Positions 16,061 through 20,642 of a stretch of DNA of 20,642 nt are shown piece after piece. The notes beneath the pieces are model-generated. The model was not told where the DNA came from, made no database searches, and saw only the letters and a program-made list of their open reading frames with translations. This DNA comes from Hyphomonadaceae bacterium UBA1001. GTDB lineage: Bacteria > Pseudomonadota > Alphaproteobacteria > Caulobacterales > Aquidulcibacteraceae. The stretch lies in assembly GCA_002291875.1 (NCBI GenBank), contig DBAV01000256.1, positions 1-20,642 of the forward strand. The letters run 5' to 3'. A program made the translations under genes and the position numbers. How positions within the stretch are numbered: the first letter of the stretch is position 1; every line of letters begins with the position of its first letter.

Positions 16061-16513
16061 ATGAACCCCAATCTGGGCCACATCCTGTTTCAGACGGCCG
16101 TGACCCTGGGCACACGCGTCAGCCCGCATCTGGCAGGCGTGCCCTACGCTGCGGGCGATGTCGCCACATCGGGCCTGCTGATGATCCTGGCGGCTCAGCA
16201 CGCCGAAAAGGCAGCCTCGGTGCTGGTGTGGGAAAACCGCGCGCTGCGCGACCTTCTGGGCCGCACCGCCGAGGTGACCCGCGATCCTGCGCGCGCCGCA
16301 GCCCTCGCCGGGGCGGCCGATGGAACCGACACGGATCTGGGCCTGACGCCCCTGGCGATGGCCAATGCACGCCTGCGCGGCCTTGTGATCCCGCTGCACG
16401 CCGAAGTCGAACTGCGCGAAGACCCTGCCGCGCGCAGCCTCGATCACGAAATCCTCTCATTGCTGCGCGAGGGCGCCCACCGCAGGCGCCTCGTGGTCCC
16501 GTCCGCCGCTTAA
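16061..16513 (+). CDS. Unrecognised 150-residue helical protein
   Basis: I do not recognise this protein. From ATG 16061 (MNPNLGHILF) it has 150 residues; longer in-frame starts lie in the region shared with the divergent exported-protein gene and read like noncoding sequence. It appears soluble and alpha-helical: GDVATSGLLMILAAQHAEKA (about 33-52), a following helix to about 70, then an acidic loop near 85-95 and ANARLRGLVIPLHAEVELRE, ending in a basic REGAHRRRLVV tail. No cysteine, signal peptide or metal motif stands out. It starts 211 nt from the divergent copy A gene and ends 42 nt before the MFS transporter gene in the same direction, so the two may form an operon. Confidence 0.75.
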   Translation: MNPNLGHILFQTAVTLGTRVSPHLAGVPYAAGDVATSGLLMILAAQHAEKAASVLVWENRALRDLLGRTAEVTRDPARAAALAGAADGTDTDLGLTPLAMANARLRGLVIPLHAEVELREDPAARSLDHEILSLLREGAHRRRLVVPSAA

Positions 16514-16555
16514 GCCCGCCCGCCTGAACCGTCCGACAGAGAGCCCCCCGCCGCC

Positions 16556-17758
16556 ATGCCAGCCGCGTCGAGCGCACCATCCCCCATCCGGGTCACCATC
16601 TTCATGTCGGCCCTGTTCGCAGGCACTGGCATGATCGTCCCCTTCCTGCCCAGTTGGCTCGAGGATGACCGCGGGCTCAGCGGCGTCGAGATCGGATACA
16701 TCATCGCCACCGCCATGCTGGCGCGCATCGTCACCGGCCCGCTGATCGCGGCGTGGGCCGACGGGCAGATGGACCGGCGGCGCCCGCTGATCATCCTGGC
16801 CGCCACCACCGCGCTGGCCTTCACGGCCCTGTCGATCTTTCAGGGCTTCGGGCCGCTGCTGGTGATGGGCTTCATCGCCTTCACGCTGAACAATGCGATG
16901 GTTCCGCTGGTCGAGGCGGCCCTGGTGCGGGCCACCCGCGACGGGCGCCACGATTATGGGGTGCTGCGCAGTTTCGGCTCACTGTCCTTTATCCTCGCCA
17001 ATCTGGGCGGGGGGGTTGCGCTGGCGTTCTTCGGCCCCTCGGCCGCAATCATCTGGGTCGTGGCATGCTGTTTTGCGACGCTGGGCGTGGCGATGTTCGT
17101 GCTGCCGCCCGACGAGGCGCCGCCGGGGGTCGAACATACGGCCTTCAAGGACCGCCTGCGTGAGGCGTTTCGTCTGGCGCGCCATCCGGTGTTCGCCTGG
17201 ACGCTGGCGGCGGCCGGATTGATCCAGGCGGCGCACGCCTTCTATTACGGCTTTGGCACCCTGGTCTGGCAGCGCCAGGGTGTCGGCAGTGACTGGGTGG
17301 GTGTTCTCTGGGCGATCGGGGTGGCCAGCGAGATCGTGCTGCTGGCGCTGTCGGGGCGCTATCTGATGCGGGTGCGCCCGGAATTGCTGATCCTGATCGG
17401 CGGCGTGCTGTCGGTTGTGCGCTGGTTCGCCATGGCGCTTTCCCCGCCCCTGTGGGCCCTGGTGTTCCTGCAGATGCTGCACGCAGGCTCGTTCGCCCTC
17501 ACCCACATCGGCGCCATCCGCATCATCCACCGAGAGACGCCCGAGGAACTGCACGCCACCGGACAGACGCTCTATGCGGCACTGTCGGGCGGATTGTTCA
17601 TCGGCATCGCAACGCTGGTGTCGGGCTTTCTCTATCAGGAATACGGCGCCTACGGATATGCCGCCATGGCGGCCGTCGCGACCATGGGCATGCTGGCGGC
17701 GATCCAGATGGTCCGGCGGCGCGCGCGCCTGATCCGGGCGGGTCTGGCCAACGCCTGA
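16556..17758 (+). CDS. MFS transporter (MFS_1_like / HcaT-type)
   Basis: This is a 400-residue major facilitator with about 12 predicted membrane helices, located in the inner membrane. The first helix region is IRVTIFMSALFAGTGMIVPF; the cytoplasmic loop between helices 2 and 3 carries the A-like motif WADGQMDRRRPL (about residues 67-78). A central loop VEHTAFKDRLREAF lies between the two six-helix halves. The C-terminal half includes GRYLMRVRPELLILIG and HAGSFALTHIGAIR. The pattern is that of the LacY-like MFS_1_like family, which includes the phenylpropionate permease HcaT. The substrate cannot be told from sequence. Start ATG 16556 has a weak AGAGAG site. It lies 171 nt before the KAS III gene and 42 nt behind the unknown 150-aa gene. 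Confidence 0.9.
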   Translation: MPAASSAPSPIRVTIFMSALFAGTGMIVPFLPSWLEDDRGLSGVEIGYIIATAMLARIVTGPLIAAWADGQMDRRRPLIILAATTALAFTALSIFQGFGPLLVMGFIAFTLNNAMVPLVEAALVRATRDGRHDYGVLRSFGSLSFILANLGGGVALAFFGPSAAIIWVVACCFATLGVAMFVLPPDEAPPGVEHTAFKDRLREAFRLARHPVFAWTLAAAGLIQAAHAFYYGFGTLVWQRQGVGSDWVGVLWAIGVASEIVLLALSGRYLMRVRPELLILIGGVLSVVRWFAMALSPPLWALVFLQMLHAGSFALTHIGAIRIIHRETPEELHATGQTLYAALSGGLFIGIATLVSGFLYQEYGAYGYAAMAAVATMGMLAAIQMVRRRARLIRAGLANA

Positions 17759-17929
17759 ACCGGCGGCTTTAAAGCACCTCACCGGTCACGGTGCAGAGAC
17801 TGCCCGCCGTCAGGGGCTTGCGCGCGGCGGCGAACGGGGATTGAAGCGCAGCCGTCGTGCAGGCGCCGACGCGTTCGCGCGCCCTTGCCTACCCATCGAT
17901 TGTCCCTTCAGCGGAGTCCCCGTCCCGCG

Positions 17930-19066
17930 ATGACCGACACCCACACCCATGCCCGCCCCGTCATTTCTGCCACCGGCCTGTGGACCCCCGCCGACTCGAT
18001 CTCGAACGAGGAATTGGTGGCCAGCTTCAATGCCTGGGTCGAGCAGCAGAATGCCGAGCACGCCGACGCCATCGCCCGCGGCGAGCGCGAGGCCCTGCAG
18101 CCCTCGTCCGTCGAGTTCATCGAGAAGGCGTCCGGCATCAGGGCCCGCTATGTGCTGTCCAAGGGTCCCATCCTCGACCCCGCCATCATGGCACCGCGCA
18201 TTCCCGAGCGTTCGAACGACCAGCTATCGGTGCTGGCCGAGATGGGCGTGAAGGCCGCGCGCGATGCGCTGGCGCGCGCAGGACGCCAGGCGGCGGACGT
18301 GGACGCGGTGCTGTGTGCCTGCTCGAACCTCCAGCGCGCCTATCCCGCCATCGCCATCGAAATCCAGGACGCGCTGGGCATCGAGGGCTTTGGCTTCGAC
18401 ATGAATGTGGCGTGCTCGTCGGCCACCTTCGGCATCCAGACGGCCGCCGATTTCATCCGCGCGGGGCACGCGCGATCGGTCCTGGTGGTAAACCCCGAGG
18501 TGTGCTCGGGCCACCTGAACTTCCGCGACCGCGACGCGCACTTCATCTTTGGCGACGTCGCCACCGCCATTCTGGTCGAGGCCGAGGACATCGCCCCGCC
18601 CGGCGCCTGGGAAATCCTGGGCACGCGCCTGAAGACCAGTTTCTCGAACAACATCCGGAACAATTTCGGTTTCCTGAACCGCGCCGCCCCCGCAAGCGCC
18701 ACCGCACCCGACAAGCTGTTCGTCCAGGAGGGCCGCAAGGTCTTCAAGGAAGTGGTGCCGATGGTGTCCGAGATGATCCTGGCCCACATGGGCGACCTTG
18801 GCCTGGCGCCCGAGGGCCTGCGGCGGATGTGGCTGCACCAGGCCAATGCCAACATGAACCGGCTGATCGCCGCGCGCGTGCTGGGCCACGAGGCCAGCCC
18901 CGACGAGAGCCCCACCGTCCTCGACACCTATGCCAACACCTCGTCGGCCGGCTCGATCATCGCCTTCCACCTGCACTCGGGCGACCTCGGTCCGGGCGAA
19001 ACCGGGCTGATCTGCTCGTTCGGGGCGGGCTATTCGGCCGGGACCGTGTTCGTCCGCCGACGGTGA
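17930..19066 (+). CDS. Beta-ketoacyl-ACP synthase III-like condensing enzyme
   Basis: This is a thiolase-fold condensing enzyme of the KAS III (FabH) type, which joins an acyl-CoA starter to malonyl-ACP; the exact starter is unknown. The catalytic triad is visible: Cys 162 in NVACSSATFG, His 303 in WLHQANANMN and Asn 336 in YANTSSAGS. At 378 residues it is about 60 longer than E. coli FabH (317); the extra part is mostly N-terminal, residues 25-80, with FNAWVEQQNAEHADAIARGE and ASGIRARYVL. This longer shape occurs in a KAS III subgroup found in many Gram-negatives. ATG 17930 (MTDTHTH) follows a distant GGAG at 17913-17916; 17885 is a weaker alternative. No acyl carrier protein or other fatty acid gene is nearby, so I do not call it fabH. 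Confidence 0.9.
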   Translation: MTDTHTHARPVISATGLWTPADSISNEELVASFNAWVEQQNAEHADAIARGEREALQPSSVEFIEKASGIRARYVLSKGPILDPAIMAPRIPERSNDQLSVLAEMGVKAARDALARAGRQAADVDAVLCACSNLQRAYPAIAIEIQDALGIEGFGFDMNVACSSATFGIQTAADFIRAGHARSVLVVNPEVCSGHLNFRDRDAHFIFGDVATAILVEAEDIAPPGAWEILGTRLKTSFSNNIRNNFGFLNRAAPASATAPDKLFVQEGRKVFKEVVPMVSEMILAHMGDLGLAPEGLRRMWLHQANANMNRLIAARVLGHEASPDESPTVLDTYANTSSAGSIIAFHLHSGDLGPGETGLICSFGAGYSAGTVFVRRR

Positions 19067-19073
19067 TCGGACC

Positions 19074-19091
19074 GCCGCACACCCGTGCGGC
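19074..19091. terminator. Hairpin between convergent genes (possible bidirectional terminator)
   Basis: GCCGCAC and GTGCGGC form a perfect 7-bp stem around an ACCC loop in the 33-nt gap between the KAS III stop and the convergent DUF1330 stop. There is no T run on either side, so it is not a canonical intrinsic terminator; its position alone supports the call. Confidence 0.45.
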
Positions 19092-19099
19092 ACGCGAAA

Positions 19100-19567
19100 T
19101 CAGGGCGTCGGCACAGCCTCGCGTGCCATCGGAGCGATGGTGGTCGGCGGGATTCCCTCGAACAAATAGACCGTGAAGGTGCCCCAGCCGCCCTCGATGC
19201 GGGCGCGGCGAAGCTCGTCATATTCGGGGCTGTTCCAGAACGCCCGCGCCGCCTCGATGCTGGGCCATTCCGACAGCACGTAGGAACTGGCCTGCGCTTG
19301 ACCCTCGAGCATTTCGCCGACGCGCCCCACCGCCAGATAACGACCGCCAAAGCGTTCATAGAGCGGTGGCAGTCGGGCGGCATAGCCGCGCGCGAAGGCC
19401 TCGCGATCGGTGACGGTCCCCAGCACCACCATATAGGCCTTGCGCGGTGCGGGCGCCTCGGCAGCGGGAGCGGCCGGGGCTGTGGTCGGAGCTGTCCCGG
19501 CCAGCGTCTGGGCATTGGCGCAGGCCGCGCAGAAGGCGAGCGCGAGGGTGGCGACGAGCGTGCGCAT
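19100..19567 (-). CDS. Exported DUF1330 domain protein
   Basis: This is a 155-residue protein with a signal peptide, MRTLVATLALAFCAACANAQ, then an Ala/Pro-rich linker to about residue 40, and a DUF1330 domain, a small dimeric alpha/beta-barrel fold whose function is not established. The domain reads KAYMVVLGTVTDREAFARGY at its start, has RYLAVGRVGEMLEG and YVLSEWPSIEAARAFWNSPEY in the middle, and ends after the ELRRARIEG stretch. Most DUF1330 proteins lack an export signal, so the secreted form is the notable part; with the AAC-A sequence a lipoprotein is conceivable, but signal peptidase I cleavage after ANA looks better. ATG 19567 has GGAGGA close upstream. It converges with the KAS III gene across 33 nt. 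Confidence 0.88.
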   Translation of the reverse strand: MRTLVATLALAFCAACANAQTLAGTAPTTAPAAPAAEAPAPRKAYMVVLGTVTDREAFARGYAARLPPLYERFGGRYLAVGRVGEMLEGQAQASSYVLSEWPSIEAARAFWNSPEYDELRRARIEGGWGTFTVYLFEGIPPTTIAPMAREAVPTP

Positions 19568-19631
19568 GTGTGTCCTCCGATGGCGTTGATCGCCTGCTGC
19601 GCTGTGGCGCGTCCGCGCGCAAGGGTGCGCG

Positions 19632-20177
19632 TCAGATCGGATAGACGTCCGCGAGCGGCAGTGCGGCGCCGATGCCGGGCAGGTCGATCACCGCCTCGCG
19701 ATCCGTGATTGTTTCTGCGAACACCAGCGCTGCCCCCTCGCGACGCAGGATGTCGATGCGCGGCTCATCGGGATCGACGATCAGATACACCTCCACCGAT
19801 GGCACCGAAGCATAGTCGATCGACTTGGCCAGGTAGTCGGTCGCGCGGGTGGAGGGCGAGAGCACCTCGACTACCACCACAGGCTGGGACAGGGCGGTAG
19901 CGGACGGATCGCGTGGCCCACTGTCCACCGCCACATCGGGATAGCGCGCTCGCCCGCTGGGGCAGACAACCTTGATATCCAGGAAGGGGCGACATGGTTT
20001 TCCCGAGAGTTGGCGCAGCAGGGCGGCATAAATCGCGCCCCTCGCGATATCGTGGCGTTCGGTCCCACCCGCCATCAGGACAATCACACCGTCGGCAAAC
20101 TCATAGCGCGCGTCCTGCCCCACCTCCCATTCAAGGAATTCGTCCAGCGACATCGAGCGCGGTGCAGCATCGGGCAT
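19632..20177 (-). CDS. Uma2 family (DUF820) putative endonuclease
   Basis: This is a 181-residue Uma2/DUF820-family protein, a group with a restriction-like PD-(D/E)XK fold whose biological role is unproven. Landmarks are MSLDEFLEWE, a YEFADGVIVLMAGGTERH segment (E, G and H as in the family), RARYPDVAVDSG (the conserved PDVAV), and VVVVEVLSPSTRATDY with Glu, followed by the Lys/Asp-Tyr AKSIDYASVPSVEVYLIVD. These provide the D...ExK-like acidic residues expected of the fold. ATG 20177 has GGAGA 6 nt upstream; ATG 20192 lacks one. Uma2 genes are often scattered and lineage-specific. It is 206 nt downstream of the fumC stop and precedes the DUF1330 gene by 64 nt on the same strand. Confidence 0.88.
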   Translation of the reverse strand: MPDAAPRSMSLDEFLEWEVGQDARYEFADGVIVLMAGGTERHDIARGAIYAALLRQLSGKPCRPFLDIKVVCPSGRARYPDVAVDSGPRDPSATALSQPVVVVEVLSPSTRATDYLAKSIDYASVPSVEVYLIVDPDEPRIDILRREGAALVFAETITDREAVIDLPGIGAALPLADVYPI

Positions 20178-20352
20178 GACTTGTCTCCGCATGGGTTCAG
20201 ACTGCCACAAGCGAGGGGGCAGATGAAGGGGCGTCTGGTGTTCCGCTCGTGCCACGTCACCAAGGGGGTGAGCGCGGCTTCTCGGGGCGCTCCACCAAAG
20301 CTCACTTCCGGCGGAGGATGGTCGGCGAAGGCCATCGCGATTTCGGTCGCGG

Positions 20353-20383
20353 AAAAACGGGCGATCCTCGGCGCGGGTCGCCC
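20353..20383 (-). terminator. Rho-independent terminator after fumC
   Basis: On the minus strand GGGCGA and TCGCCC form a perfect 6-bp stem with a 13-nt loop, immediately after the fumC stop (20384-20386), followed by GTTTTT. This is the clearest intrinsic terminator in the window, and it separates fumC from the Uma2 gene. Confidence 0.65.
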
Positions 20384-20642
20384 TCACGCCGGTTCGGGGC
20401 CGATCATCAATTCCGGGCGCACGATGGCGTCGAAGTCTTCGGCCGGCACGCCCGCCGCGATCGCCTCCTCGCGCAGGGTGGTTCCATTGGCGTGGGCGGA
20501 CTTGGCGATCCTGGCCGCCAGATCATAGCCATACTTTTCCTTCAGCGGCGTCACCAGCATCAGCGAATTGGCAAGGCCGCGGGCGATGTTGTCCAGGCGC
20601 GGCTCGATGCCGACCACGCAGTTGTCGGTGAAGCTGACCGCC
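20384..20642 (-). CDS. fumC: Fumarate hydratase class II, C-terminal part (partial at the window edge)
   Basis: FumC hydrates fumarate to malate in the citric acid cycle. Only the last 86 codons lie in the window; the gene runs off the right edge. The visible part starts AVSFTDNCVVGIEP and contains the FumC hallmark C-terminal sequence: GLANSLMLVTPLKEKYGYD, ARIAKSAHANGTTLREEAI and the end VRPELMIGPEPA, all typical of the class II domain 3. The active-site residues lie upstream, outside the window. A GTG at 20615-20617 is only an internal valine and not the start. The gene is directly followed by an intrinsic terminator. Confidence 0.95.
   Translation of the reverse strand, partial: AVSFTDNCVVGIEPRLDNIARGLANSLMLVTPLKEKYGYDLAARIAKSAHANGTTLREEAIAAGVPAEDFDAIVRPELMIGPEPA

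Noticed and set aside
17769..17891. Minus-strand open stretch ending in a TAA between the MFS and KAS III genes, with a protein-like C-terminus
   Set aside because: It is about 40 codons with no usable start codon before an in-frame stop, so it is not a complete gene; it might be a remnant, but nothing identifies it.

Overview
The window is gene-dense and GC-rich (60-base lines counted at 68-77% GC), with ATGA start/stop overlaps and no mobile element, CRISPR array, tRNA or rRNA that I can see. A two-subunit glycyl-tRNA synthetase with pyruvate phosphate dikinase directly behind glyS, a MetRS with a KFSTS signature, a single-domain QueF, and DCC, DUF1330 and Uma2 proteins together suggest an alphaproteobacterium. 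A sphingomonad-like lineage is possible, but that is inference and not proven by the sequence.

Layout. 1-6240 (+) is a translation/carbon block: the 3' end of glyQ, two small unknown proteins each joined to the gene before by an ATGA overlap, then glyS and ppdK 4 nt behind it. A convergent lipoprotein gene (6244-6714, -) faces ppdK. Then come metG and a DCC-family protein (+). The minus-strand run 12893 to 9113 is DUF1801 gene, ileS, ridA-like gene, the last two overlapping by ATGA. queF (+) diverges from the DUF1801 gene. 13691-15849 (-) holds two tandem paralogous exported proteins, a CorA-type transporter and a 76-aa membrane protein. 16061-19066 (+) holds an unrecognised 150-aa protein, an MFS transporter and a long KAS III-like synthase. 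19100-20642 (-) holds a DUF1330 protein, a Uma2-family protein and the 3' end of fumC with its terminator.

Most of the window is housekeeping: four aminoacyl-tRNA synthetase genes (glyQ, glyS, metG, ileS) lie within 12.4 kb. The least ordinary points are a sharp low-GC patch inside glyS (about 3003-3370), a pair of small, probably paralogous proteins between glyQ and glyS, a second pair of tandem secreted paralogues at 15012-15849, the ileS/ridA-like overlap with a RidA that lacks the usual catalytic arginine, and an AT-rich island between the convergent genes queF and the small membrane protein. I do not see a clear new multi-gene defence or metabolic system. The candidates for undescribed biology are the small unknown proteins.
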